A stretch of 64,000 nucleotides of DNA. Origin: Arthrobacter sp. ISL-28 (GTDB lineage Bacteria > Actinomycetota > Actinomycetes > Actinomycetales > Micrococcaceae). The position numbers and the translations under genes are program-made. Position 1 is the first letter of the stretch. Each line of letters starts with the position of its first letter. Under the pieces are notes generated by a model, which saw only the letters and a list, made by a program, of their open reading frames with translations, was not told the origin of the DNA and searched no databases. The stretch spans positions 62,001-126,000 of the forward strand of contig NZ_JAGGPJ010000012.1 of assembly GCF_018613875.1 (NCBI RefSeq), read 5' to 3'. This document shows, piece after piece, positions 47,064 through 55,869 of the stretch.

Positions 47064-47732
47064 ATGATGACTCCCTTGATGATGTTTCCGGTATCCGCGC
47101 AGGCGGCCCTCGGGATGGTGGCCACTGCTCTGGCGATGGTGCTCACCCCCGGACCCAACATGATGTACCTCGCCTCACGCAGCATCGGACAGGGCCGACG
47201 CGCGGGGCTGGTGTCGTTGGCCGGAACCGGCGTGGGCTTCGCGATCTACATGCTGATGGCCAACCTCGGCCTGGCCATCGTGTTCGTAGCTGTCCCGTGG
47301 GTGTTCATCGGGTTCAAGGCAGCTGGCGTCGCCTACTTGGCCTGGTTGTCGTGGCAGGCGCTCCGCCGAGGCGGCGCCGGCGTCTTCGAGGTCCGCGACC
47401 TGCCCCCAGACAGCGACTGGCGACTGTTCCGGATGGGGCTGGTCACCAACCTGCTCAACCCCAAGGCCGCGATCATGTACCTGACGCTAATCCCCCAGTT
47501 CATCAACCCGAACCGGGGGCATCAACTCACACAGGGCGTGGCCCTCGGCCTGCTGCAGATCGGCGTCAGCATCACCATCAACGCGCTCATCGTGATGGGT
47601 GCCGGGTCGATCGCCGCTTTCCTCGCTCGCCGCCCCGCCTGGACGATCTGGCAGCGGCGCATCACCGGCACACTGCTCGGCGCTGTCACGATCATGCTTG
47701 CTCGGGAAGTTCCTGCCCGAGCCCACATCTGA
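47064..47732 (+). CDS. LysE/RhtB-family amino-acid exporter
   Basis: A 222-residue membrane protein with six hydrophobic segments. The family signature MVLTPGPNMMYLASRSIGQG is near the N-terminus, followed by GFKAAGVAYLAWLSWQALR and the LVTNLLNPKAAIMYLTLIPQF block. The start is uncertain among ATGs at 47064, 47067 and a few codons later; none has a strong ribosome site. The exported substrate is unknown. An IS481-type transposase remnant begins 6 bp after its stop. Confidence 0.88.
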   Translation: MMTPLMMFPVSAQAALGMVATALAMVLTPGPNMMYLASRSIGQGRRAGLVSLAGTGVGFAIYMLMANLGLAIVFVAVPWVFIGFKAAGVAYLAWLSWQALRRGGAGVFEVRDLPPDSDWRLFRMGLVTNLLNPKAAIMYLTLIPQFINPNRGHQLTQGVALGLLQIGVSITINALIVMGAGSIAAFLARRPAWTIWQRRITGTLLGAVTIMLAREVPARAHI

Positions 47733-47738
47733 GCTGCC

Positions 47739-48727
47739 ATGTCGCACCAAAACGCCGCACTCACGCCCCGCCATCGCCTCAAGGTCGCCCAGCTCGTCGG
47801 CGAAGAAAGCTGGCCGATCAGCGAAGTCGCTGCCCCGCTTCCAAGTCTCCTGGCCCACGGTCAAACGTTGGGTCGACCGGTACCTCGCTGGCGAGCCTAT
47901 GCACGACCGCTCGTCACGCCCGAAGACCTCGCCGAACAAGACGAACAAACCGGTGACGAGGCGCTGCGTGAGCCTACGCATGCGGCTGAGGGAAGGGCCG
48001 GTCCAGCTCGCCGCGCGGCTCGGGATCGCCCCATCAACGGTCCACCGCATACTGCGATTGGCGCACCTGAACCGGCTGTCCTACGTCGACCGCGCGTACC
48101 GGCGAACCAATCCGCCGGTACGAGCACGACCACCCCGGCTCGCTCGTGCACGTCGACGTGAAGAAGCTCGGGAACATCCCCGACGGCGGCGGCTGGCGGT
48201 ATGTCGGCCGCCGCCAAGGCGAGAAGAACCGCTCAGCCACCCCGGACAAGCCGAAGAGCAAGTGGAACAACCCCAAGCTCGGCTACGCGTTCGTGCACAC
48301 GGTCATCGACGACCACTCCCGCGTCGCCTACACCGAGGTCCACGATGACGAGACAGCAGTAACCGCCGTCGGCGTCCTACACCGGGCCGTCGGGTGGTTC
48401 GCCGAGCGTGGGGTCACCATCGAGCGGGTCCTATCCGACAACGGCGGCGCGTATCGGTCTTACCTGTGGCGCGACACGTGCGAGGCCCTGTCGATCCGCC
48501 CGAAGTTCACCCGCCCATACCGACCACAGACGAACGGGAAGGTGGAGCGCTTCCACCGCACGATGGCCGACGGGTGGGCCTACGCCCGCTGCTACGCCAG
48601 CGAGCAAGAACGCCGCGACGCGCTCCCCAGCTGGCTCCATCAGTACAACCAGCATCGGCCCCACACGGCCTGCGGGAACCAGCCGCCCTTCTCACGATTG
48701 ATCAACGTCCCCGAGCAGTACACCTAG
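47739..48727 (+). pseudogene. IS481-family transposase with two +1 frameshifts
   Basis: Conceptual joining of three frames gives a near-complete transposase. The N-terminus MSHQNAALTPRHRLKVAQ runs to about 47833, where one extra C in a CCCC run shifts into AARFQVSWPTVKRWVDRYLAG. A second extra base near 48097 shifts into RRYEHDHPGSLVHVDVKKLG and the rest. The DDE catalytic core is visible: DVKKLG, the D in SDNGGAYRS and the E in GKVERFHRTMADG. No terminal inverted repeats were recognised; the stop overlaps the stop of the next gene. Likely inactive. Confidence 0.85.
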
Positions 48728-49365
48728 ATAGTCCGCGTTGCCAGGGCCAGGTTCTCCTTGAGCTCGGCAGCGTTCTGGCGGATGACGTAGGCCGGGCGGT
48801 CACGCTCGGCACGCCAACTCTCGGACAATGGGCCGATGTTGACGGTGTCGAAGCCGAACTCGTCATACAGCTCGGTCACCAAATCGCTGGCTTCGAGGTA
48901 GTCGCTGGCGGTGGCGAGTGCCCGGCGGTTTTCAGTGCCGGCGGGAGTGCCGTCGCTGGTAATTTCCTGGGCCATGATGTGGTTGAAGCCCTTGGCGACC
49001 TTGGCAGCGGGCAGGAGTTTCTGCAGCAGCCCTGACGTGGTTTCTTCACCGCTGTCGAGGGCCGGGAAATGGCCGTCGCGTTCCCAGTAGTAGTTGTTGG
49101 TGTCGATCACGATCTTGCCTGCCAGAGACTCCACGGGAATGTCGCCGATGCTCTTGAGGGGAACGGTGACGACGGCGAACTCACCTGCCGCGGCCGCCTC
49201 GGCCGGCGTCGCGGACCGTGCCCGGGGTCCCAACTCCGCAACGAGGCCCGCTAACGTTTCCGGGCCCCTCGAATTGCTGATCACTACCTCATAGCCCAGC
49301 TCCAGCGCCTTGCGGGCAATCTGGCTTCCAATGTGTCCTGCACCGATGATTCCGATTGTCGTCAT
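48724..49365 (-). CDS. NADPH-dependent F420 reductase-like oxidoreductase
   Basis: A 213-residue Rossmann protein. The N-terminal GIIGAGHIGSQIARKALELG is followed by VISNSRGPETL, VVTVPLKSI and IVIDTNNYY, then KGFNHIMAQEI. This is the NADP oxidoreductase coenzyme-F420-dependent domain, which in many bacteria lacking F420 uses other substrates. The transposase remnant ends directly at its stop, so its downstream context was probably cut by the insertion. Confidence 0.87.
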   Translation of the reverse strand: MTTIGIIGAGHIGSQIARKALELGYEVVISNSRGPETLAGLVAELGPRARSATPAEAAAAGEFAVVTVPLKSIGDIPVESLAGKIVIDTNNYYWERDGHFPALDSGEETTSGLLQKLLPAAKVAKGFNHIMAQEITSDGTPAGTENRRALATASDYLEASDLVTELYDEFGFDTVNIGPLSESWRAERDRPAYVIRQNAAELKENLALATRTI

Positions 49366-49445
49366 GTCCGGGCAACAGGAACCCAGCCAGAGTTATTTCG
49401 GACGTTACGTAATACTGCCGGAGGGTTTGGGTTAGCGTGGGTCCC

Positions 49446-49805
49446 ATGACCTTTGCGAATGTGGGGAACCTGGGGACGAAACCCGGCCAGCGTGACGCCG
49501 TAGTGGCCATCCTGCTCCGGCCCATGCCCGTGTTGCGGGATGCCGGGTGTCTGCTCTATGAAGTAGGCATCAACGATGACCAGCCGGACAACGTGTATGT
49601 CTGCGAGCTCTGGGAATCCCCTGAGGCTCACCAGGCCTCGCTGCAGTTGCCCGGTGTCCAGGGCGCCATCCAGGAGGCAATGCCTCTTCTGTCCGGCGAG
49701 ATGGGCGGCAGTCAGTTCACGGTTCTTGGCTCTCCGATTGCCGGCCCCCGAGCCCGACACAGCCGGGACGTCGACGAGGTCCTGTTCCGATCCGGCGGTG
49801 AGTAG
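49446..49805 (+). CDS. Antibiotic biosynthesis monooxygenase (ABM) domain protein
   Basis: A 119-residue protein, MTFANVGNLGTKPGQRDAVV, with the ABM ferredoxin-like fold: GCLLYEVGINDDQPDNVYVCE, WESPEAHQASL and the following helix. Single-domain ABM proteins act as quinol monooxygenases or haem-degrading enzymes; which applies is not clear. A GTG 9 bp upstream in frame is an alternative start. It is divergent from the F420-type oxidoreductase, a plausible redox partner. Confidence 0.85.
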   Translation: MTFANVGNLGTKPGQRDAVVAILLRPMPVLRDAGCLLYEVGINDDQPDNVYVCELWESPEAHQASLQLPGVQGAIQEAMPLLSGEMGGSQFTVLGSPIAGPRARHSRDVDEVLFRSGGE

Positions 49806-49891
49806 TGACAGTCGGGGCCAGCAGCGCTTTCAGGTTGGCTCGGGCCGTGTCCTTGCCCGCTGGCACGCCCGGGCTGTCATATCTTCTTGGT

Positions 49892-50050
49892 ATGGCTGAG
49901 GAACGCCCCGGGGAACTGACCGGGCAGATATCGATCAATGAACTGCTGATCGCCATGGGTGAAGCGCCCGTGGTCAGCATGGTTGACCTGACGGTACCCG
50001 ACAACGCCTCATCCCTCACGGATGGTCCGCCCACGCTGCCCGGACTCTGA
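49892..50050 (+). CDS. Small hypothetical protein
   Basis: A 52-residue frame beginning MAEERPGELTGQISINELL, acidic, without membrane or signal segments. There is no obvious ribosome site. The frame is open upstream to 49805, right after the ABM gene, but the part before this ATG lacks protein-like character. I do not recognise a family. It may be real or chance. Confidence 0.35.
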   Translation: MAEERPGELTGQISINELLIAMGEAPVVSMVDLTVPDNASSLTDGPPTLPGL

Positions 50051-50135
50051 CCCCGCCAAGAAAGTTCGCTACTGCCGGTCGCAAGTGCGGTCTCCCGCAG
50101 AAAGCCGCGCCTAATCGGCGAATAAAGCTGTTTTG

Positions 50136-50624
50136 CTACTTCGCCCGGGCCTCGACGGCGAGGCCTGAATCTGCGCCAGCCACAATGGCAGTCGTCGCAG
50201 GCGATGCGAACCGGGTAGCGAGCTCCCGCACCACGGCTTGGAGCTCTTGGCGAAGGATGTCCGGATCGATGGATGCGGCGGCAAGGACCGCACGCTCCAT
50301 GTCGGCAGCGGCAGTTACAGCCTCAGTCCCCCGCTCGGTGAGCGAAACAACATGGCTTCGGCGGTCCGAGGTGCTGCGCTGGCGGACGATATGGCCGTGG
50401 GCCTCAAGGCGGCTGAGCGTCTTGCCCATCGTCTGGGCCTGAACACGGACCAGTTGGGCGAGCTGTGCCTGGGTCATGGGCCCGTTGTTGTACAGAACCT
50501 CGATGGCGATGACGCCGGCATGGGTCAGCCCGATGGCACCCAGCTTTTCATTCCAGGAGTGTTCAACGAGACGTGCCGCCGTGGACAAGAGGCGCCCAGT
50601 GGGCCAGCGATCCATATCAGGCAT
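50136..50624 (-). CDS. MarR-family transcriptional regulator
   Basis: A 162-residue winged-helix regulator: RLVEHSWNEKLGAIGLTHAG, the recognition region MTQAQLAQLVRVQAQTMGKTL, and the wing RQRSTSDRRSHVVSLTERG. TATACT on the minus strand at 50637-50632 lies 7 nt before this ATG, so the message may be leaderless; an ATG one codon group later with GGTGG upstream is an alternative. It is divergent from the peroxiredoxin gene across about 90 bp, which suggests a redox-responsive role. Confidence 0.9.
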   Translation of the reverse strand: MPDMDRWPTGRLLSTAARLVEHSWNEKLGAIGLTHAGVIAIEVLYNNGPMTQAQLAQLVRVQAQTMGKTLSRLEAHGHIVRQRSTSDRRSHVVSLTERGTEAVTAAADMERAVLAAASIDPDILRQELQAVVRELATRFASPATTAIVAGADSGLAVEARAK

Positions 50625-50710
50625 ACCACCAAGTATAGCCAAGATGGATTCGTCCCTGCGCAGCAGCCTTACTAAACTGGAATGTCCCGCATGGAAACAA
50701 GGAGAATACT

Positions 50711-51229
50711 TTGGTTGAAAGACTTATCCCGGGCGATGCCGCGCCGGAATTCACGTTAAAGAATTCCGAAGGAGCGGATGTCAGCCTCAGCGACTTCCGC
50801 GGCCGCAGCACCATTGTCTACTTCTATCCTGCAGCGGCCACTCCCGGCTGCACGAAGCAGGCCTGTGACTTCCGGGACAGCCTCGCGTCCTTGCAGGCTT
50901 CCGGCTACGAAGTACTCGGAATCTCGCCTGACCCCGTCAGCAAGCTGGCAAAGTTTGCGGCTGCCCAAGGGCTGACCTTTCCTCTGTTGTCCGATGACAG
51001 CCATGCCGTCGCCGAGGCCTACGCCGCATGGGGTGAGAAGAAAAACTACGGGCGGACCTACGAGGGCCTGATCCGTTCAACCGTCGTCGTGGATCCTGAC
51101 GGCAAGGTGTCGCTCGCCCAGTACAACGTCCGGGCCACTGGCCACGTCGCGAAACTGCGCCGGGACCTGAATCTCACGGAAACCGGCAGCCGATCGGACA
51201 CGCTCCCGGCAGGAGGCACAGCTGACTGA
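50711..51229 (+). CDS. bcp: Thioredoxin-dependent peroxiredoxin, BCP/PrxQ type
   Basis: A 172-residue peroxidase that reduces hydroperoxides. The peroxidatic Cys is C47 and the resolving Cys C52 in TPGCTKQACDFRD, five apart as in PrxQ. VLGISPDPVSKLAKFAA and the FPLLSD strand are present. The start is a TTG at 50711 with GGAG 8 nt upstream. The C-terminal 15 residues are a polar extension. Confidence 0.94.
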   Translation: MVERLIPGDAAPEFTLKNSEGADVSLSDFRGRSTIVYFYPAAATPGCTKQACDFRDSLASLQASGYEVLGISPDPVSKLAKFAAAQGLTFPLLSDDSHAVAEAYAAWGEKKNYGRTYEGLIRSTVVVDPDGKVSLAQYNVRATGHVAKLRRDLNLTETGSRSDTLPAGGTAD

Positions 51230-51312
51230 GGGCCCGGCCCGCTGAAGGTACAATGGAGGCTGGCAATCGCCGTCGTACGTTTTCTCTTGCAGAAGGCGGA
51301 AGGCGGAGCCGC

Positions 51313-51394
51313 GCGCGAGTGGTGAAATTGGCAGACACGCAGGATTTAGGTTCCTGTGCCTTCGGGCGTGGGGGTTCAAGTCCCCCCTTGCGCA
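51313..51394 (+). tRNA. tRNA-Leu (anticodon TAG)
   Basis: An 82-nt class II tRNA. Acceptor GCGCGAG pairs with CTTGCGC, the anticodon stem CAGGA/TCCTG holds loop TTTAGGT (anticodon TAG), a short variable arm TGCCTTCGGGCGT follows, and the T arm is GGGGGTTCAAGTCCCCC. CCA is not encoded. Confidence 0.95.
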
Positions 51395-51421
51395 CAAAGG
51401 ATCAGCCAGGCTGAAACCCAG

Positions 51422-51451
51422 GGAGTCCCGGACCAGACGGTCCGGGACTCC
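51422..51451 (+). terminator. Terminator after tRNA-Leu
   Basis: GGAGTCCCGGACC and GGTCCGGGACTCC form a perfect 13-bp stem with a 4-nt loop, followed by TTGGTTT. It begins 28 bp past the tRNA. Confidence 0.85.
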
Positions 51452-51670
51452 TTGGTTTAAGCGCGTACTTCACCGCCGGTTCGCCGCCTGTCGGAGGCCA
51501 CAAAGAGGGGGCCAAAAAAGTTTCTCCCGGTTCACCCATCCATTGCCGCCCACCGGCCGAATACCCAGTACGCACCAACCAAGGTTCGGTGCCCACAGTC
51601 GAAAAAAGGGCCAGATGCGGGGACGACGTTCGTCCCACGGGCAATGATCGGCACAACCAAGGAGAATCAA

Positions 51671-52345
51671 ATGCAGTCCTTCAAGCGCACCACTTTCACC
51701 GTCGCAGGCGTTGCAGTTGCAGCCCTGCTCAGCCTCACTGCTTGCGGCGGTTCGGCGACGACCGGCTCCAACCCTTCGTCGGCAGCGGCGGAACCCTCCG
51801 CCTCCAGCATGGCGCCCTCGCCGTCGGAAACGTCGGCAGCGGCAATGGATCCGGCAGCCAACCTCGCCGGCCCCGGCTGCTCCGCTTACGCTGAGCAGGT
51901 CCCCAGCGGTGCAGGATCCGTCTCGGGCATGGCCCTTGACCCCGTCGCCGTCGCCGCCTCGAACAACCCGCTCCTGAAGACGCTCACCGCCGCTGTTTCC
52001 GGCAAGCTCAACCCGAAGGTTGATCTGGTGGATACCCTCAACGGCAGCGAGTTCACCGTTTTCGCCCCCGTGGATGACGCCTTTGCAAAGATTGATGCCG
52101 CCACGATCGAGATGCTCAAGAAGGACGACGCCCTGCTGAGCAAGATCCTCACCTACCACGTAATTCCCGGGCAGGTCGCGCCGGACAAGATTGGCGGCAC
52201 CCACAAGACCGTCCAGGGCGGATCGGTGACCGTGACCGGCAGCAAGGATGCGCTTAAGGTCAACGGCGCCAATGTGATCTGCGGCGGCGTTCAAACCGCA
52301 AACGCCACGGTTTATCTGGTGGACTCGGTGCTGATGCCCAAGTAA
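51671..52345 (+). CDS. Fasciclin (FAS1)-domain lipoprotein
   Basis: A 224-residue exported protein. It starts at 51671 ([10 protein letters not shown]) with an AAGGAG site, has a lipobox LTAC with Cys25, a Ser/Ala-rich linker, then one FAS1 domain: [10 protein letters not shown], the H1 motif [15 protein letters not shown], and the H2 YHVIPGQV. It resembles mycobacterial MPB70/MPB83, secreted adhesion-like proteins. Its exact role here is unknown. Confidence 0.92.
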   Translation: MQSFKRTTFTVAGVAVAALLSLTACGGSATTGSNPSSAAAEPSASSMAPSPSETSAAAMDPAANLAGPGCSAYAEQVPSGAGSVSGMALDPVAVAASNNPLLKTLTAAVSGKLNPKVDLVDTLNGSEFTVFAPVDDAFAKIDAATIEMLKKDDALLSKILTYHVIPGQVAPDKIGGTHKTVQGGSVTVTGSKDALKVNGANVICGGVQTANATVYLVDSVLMPK

Positions 52346-52536
52346 TCCCTGCTGAAACTCGGCTGGCGGACATCTGGGATTCCGCAGGCATGGGGAAGCT
52401 GTGGCCCGCACCCTGAGGCGCGGGCCACAGCTTTGGCGCGTCCGGGACGCTCGCCCCGGTCAATTAGACTGGAAGCCGGGGCCAGCAGACCGCAGCCGCC
52501 CACGTGCAGCCCAGCAGCCCAGAGGTGATAAATCCA

Positions 52537-54216
52537 GTGCCCAGCAGAATGACGCGACGCACGGCCATCAAGACCGGTGCCGTTCTCCTGGGCTTGACGC
52601 TCACCTCCTGCACCGGCGAAGCCGCCCCGTCGCCGTCTTCTCCGGAGCCGGCCTCCGCCACACCGGCGTCCTCCACGGCCCCCACCGCCACATTCACTTT
52701 CGGCACAGCCGCACAGCCCCTCGGCCTTGACCCCGCGCTGGCGAACGATGCCGAATCACAGCGTGTCACCCGCCAGATCCTCGAAGGGCTGGTGGGCGTC
52801 AACGAGACGACGGGCGAACCGACTCCGCTGCTTGCCACCGAGTGGACAGCATCCCCGGATGGCCGCTCCTATACCTTCAGCCTCCGCCCGGGCGTGAAGT
52901 TTCACGATGGTTCGCCGTTCAACGCACAGGCCGTCTGCACCAACTTCGAGCGCTGGTTCCACTTCCCTCAGGCCCTCCGCCAGCAGGCGCCGGGCAGCAC
53001 ATTCAAGGGCGTCTTCAAGGAACACTCGGATGAAGCCGGCCTCTCCGTCTTCAAAGCCTGTACCGCGCTGTCGCCGTTGCTGGTGAGGATCGATCTGACC
53101 GAACGGTTCACCGGCTTCCTGCAGGCCCTTACCCTGCCCGCGTTCGCCATCTCCTCCCCCAAGGCGCTCGCCGCCGGACGGGCCGATGTCCTCAGCGAGA
53201 ACCGCGGCAGCCAGTCACTGTCGGCCTACGCTACGCATCCCGTCGGCACCGGGCCGTACCGTTTCTCCGCGTGGGACAGCACCAGCGTCACCCTGGTGAG
53301 CAACAGAAACTACTGGGGTGACCGCGGGCAGATCGGCACCATCCATTTCGTCGCCTACGACCACCCGCAGACGCGGCTTCAGGCACTGCTGGACGGCAAG
53401 ATCGACGGCTACGATGCAGTGACGGTGGGGAATTTCGACCAGCTCGTGAAGCGCGGAAAGCAGATCATCCAGCGCGACCCCTTCTCGGTGATGTACCTGG
53501 GCATGAACCAGGAAGTGCCGGTGCTGGAGGACCTCAAAGTCCGGCAGGCCATCGAGCTGGCCATCGACAAGGACACGCTGATCCGGCGGTTCTTCATCGA
53601 CAACACGGCGCAGGCTTCCCAGTTTGTGCCCCCGAAGCTCAGCGGGTTCAACAACAACGCGCCGGCCCTCGGATATGACCCGTCCAAGGCAATGGAACTG
53701 CTGGCTGAGGCAGGCTACAAGGGCCAGCCGCTCAAGTTCTACTACCCCATGAACGTTGACCGTCCCTACCTCCCTACGCCGGAAAAGGTCTACGCCGAGA
53801 TCAGCCGGCAGCTCACGGCCGTGGGCCTGAACATCAAGCCGGTTCCCGTCGACTGGGCGGACGGGTACCTGCAGAAGGTGCAGTCCCCCGGAGACCACGC
53901 GCTCCACCTGCTGGGCTGGAACGGCTCCTACTCAGATGCGGACAACTTCCTTGCCCCGCTGTTCGGGGAGAAAAACGGCGAATTCGGATACCAGGATCCG
54001 CAGGTCTTCTCCAAGATCGACCGCGCCCGTGGCCTGCCCGACGGCAAGGAGCGGACCGAGCAATACCAGACCATCAACGCCCAGATCGCACAGACCGTGC
54101 CGGCAGTCCCCATAGCGTTCCCCATTTCGGCCCTGGCGCTCTCGGACCGAGTCATCAGCTACCCCGCCTCGCCGGTCTTAAATGAAGTTTTCACCAAGGT
54201 CCAACTGAGGCCTTGA
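52537..54216 (+). CDS. ABC transporter solute-binding lipoprotein, family 5 (peptide-type)
   Basis: A 559-residue protein from a GTG at 52537 with AGAGGTG upstream. The N-terminus MTRRTAIKTGAVLLGL carries a twin-arginine-like RR and a lipobox LTSC (Cys25), so it may be exported folded and lipidated. The SBP_bac_5 fold shows QILEGLVG, LRPGVKFHDGSPFNAQAV and the C-terminal QTVPAVPIAFP. No permease or ATPase genes adjoin it, so it depends on components elsewhere or has another job. Confidence 0.9.
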   Translation: MPSRMTRRTAIKTGAVLLGLTLTSCTGEAAPSPSSPEPASATPASSTAPTATFTFGTAAQPLGLDPALANDAESQRVTRQILEGLVGVNETTGEPTPLLATEWTASPDGRSYTFSLRPGVKFHDGSPFNAQAVCTNFERWFHFPQALRQQAPGSTFKGVFKEHSDEAGLSVFKACTALSPLLVRIDLTERFTGFLQALTLPAFAISSPKALAAGRADVLSENRGSQSLSAYATHPVGTGPYRFSAWDSTSVTLVSNRNYWGDRGQIGTIHFVAYDHPQTRLQALLDGKIDGYDAVTVGNFDQLVKRGKQIIQRDPFSVMYLGMNQEVPVLEDLKVRQAIELAIDKDTLIRRFFIDNTAQASQFVPPKLSGFNNNAPALGYDPSKAMELLAEAGYKGQPLKFYYPMNVDRPYLPTPEKVYAEISRQLTAVGLNIKPVPVDWADGYLQKVQSPGDHALHLLGWNGSYSDADNFLAPLFGEKNGEFGYQDPQVFSKIDRARGLPDGKERTEQYQTINAQIAQTVPAVPIAFPISALALSDRVISYPASPVLNEVFTKVQLRP

Positions 54217-54294
54217 CGGACGGGGCCAATTTCAGTTAGTAGACGGTGCGGGATATTCTGTGACAGCCAGAGCCGCTGCTATCGGAGACTGATT

Positions 54295-55800
54295 GTGACC
54301 TTCATTTCCAAGACCCAACATGCCGACGTCGTCCTGATTGGCGGAGGCATCATGAGCGCCACGCTGGGTGCGTTCATCAAGCAGCTTGAACCCAACTGGA
54401 CCATCTCCCTGTTCGAGCGCCTCGACGAAGCAGGCCTCGAAAGCTCGGGACCCTGGAACAATGCCGGCACCGGACATGCCGCCCTGTGTGAACTTAACTA
54501 CTCGCCCGCAGCCAAAGACGGCTCGGTCAACCCCGCCAAGGCACTGCACATCAATGAGCAGTTCCAGCTGTCCCGCCAGTTCTGGTCCCACCTCGTGACC
54601 AACTCCCTGATCGGGTCCCCCAAGGGCTTCATCAACACTGTCCCGCACATGAGCTTCGTGATCGGTGAGGACAACTCCGCCTTCCTTAAGACCCGGTATG
54701 ACGCGCTCAAGCAGCACCCGCTGTTTCGCAGCATGGAGTACTCCGAAGACTACGACCAGATCGGCAAGTGGGCTCCGCTCATCGTCAAGGGCCGCGACCG
54801 CAAGCAGCGCATCGCCGCTACCCGCGCGGCGGAGGGAACCGACGTCGATTTCGGAGCCCTGACGCGTGAGCTGACCGGTTACCTGGCCAACAACGGCGTT
54901 GAGATCAACTACGGCCACGACGTCACCGACGTCAGGAAGGCGTCCGACGGCGGCTGGGACCTTTCGCTCAAGTACCCCGCTTCCGGTGAGCGCGGCAGCA
55001 TCCACGCCAAATTCGTGTTCGTCGGAGCCGGCGGCGGGGCACTCCACCTGCTGCAGGCGTCCGGCATTCCCGAAAGCAAGGGCTACGGCGGGTTTCCGGT
55101 GTCCGGCCAGTTCTTCCGCTGCACGGACCAGTCTCTGGCCTCCCAGCACAATGCGAAGGTCTACGGCCAGGCCTCCGTCGGCGCCCCGCCCATGTCCGTT
55201 CCGCACCTGGACACCCGCTATGTGGGCGGCAAGCGCTCACTCCTGTTCGGCCCGTACGCCGGATTCTCCACAAACTTCCTGAAGAACAGCACCTGGCTCG
55301 ACCTGCCGCTGTCCATCCGGCCCAGCAACATCATCCCGATGCTCGCCGTGGCCAAGGACAACATGGACCTCACGGCGTACCTGATCAGGGAAGTGGCCAA
55401 GCGCCACGGCGACAAGGTTGAGGCCCTCCGCGAGTACTACCCCGAAGCCCAGGACGGCGACTGGGAACTTATTACCGCCGGCCAGCGTGTGCAGATCATC
55501 AAGAAGGATCCGAAGAAGGGCGGTGTCCTCCAGTTCGGCACCGAGGTGATCGCCGCCCGCGACGGCTCCATCGGCGCCCTGCTCGGCGCCTCGCCGGGCG
55601 CATCCACCGCGGTGCCCATCATGATCGAACTCCTGCAGAAGTCCTTCCCGAAGAACTTCAAGGGCTGGCAGTCCAAGCTCAAGGAGATGATGCCGGGCTA
55701 CGGCGTCAAGCTCAACGACAACCCCGAACTGGCCGCGGAGCTCGAAAAGGCCACGGCCAAGGCCCTCCAGCTGGACGTGGCACCCGCAGTCAATCGCTAA
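54295..55800 (+). CDS. mqo: Malate:quinone oxidoreductase
   Basis: Mqo is a membrane-associated FAD enzyme oxidising malate to oxaloacetate and passing electrons to quinone. It is 501 residues from a GTG. The FAD motif [14 protein letters not shown] is at 12-25, then [33 protein letters not shown] and the C-terminal [11 protein letters not shown]. It is typical of Corynebacteriales and Micrococcales, where it replaces or assists malate dehydrogenase. Confidence 0.96.
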   Translation: MTFISKTQHADVVLIGGGIMSATLGAFIKQLEPNWTISLFERLDEAGLESSGPWNNAGTGHAALCELNYSPAAKDGSVNPAKALHINEQFQLSRQFWSHLVTNSLIGSPKGFINTVPHMSFVIGEDNSAFLKTRYDALKQHPLFRSMEYSEDYDQIGKWAPLIVKGRDRKQRIAATRAAEGTDVDFGALTRELTGYLANNGVEINYGHDVTDVRKASDGGWDLSLKYPASGERGSIHAKFVFVGAGGGALHLLQASGIPESKGYGGFPVSGQFFRCTDQSLASQHNAKVYGQASVGAPPMSVPHLDTRYVGGKRSLLFGPYAGFSTNFLKNSTWLDLPLSIRPSNIIPMLAVAKDNMDLTAYLIREVAKRHGDKVEALREYYPEAQDGDWELITAGQRVQIIKKDPKKGGVLQFGTEVIAARDGSIGALLGASPGASTAVPIMIELLQKSFPKNFKGWQSKLKEMMPGYGVKLNDNPELAAELEKATAKALQLDVAPAVNR

Positions 55801-55869
55801 AACCCTGGCTGGGTTGCGGCAGAGTCCACCACCGACAACACCCCGTCAACCCCTCCAGGAGATCAAGCG

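Noticed and set aside
47739..48727. Programmed frameshifting in the transposase
   Set aside because: IS481 transposases are normally one frame, and two separate +1 shifts without a slippery heptamer pattern fit decay or sequencing error better.
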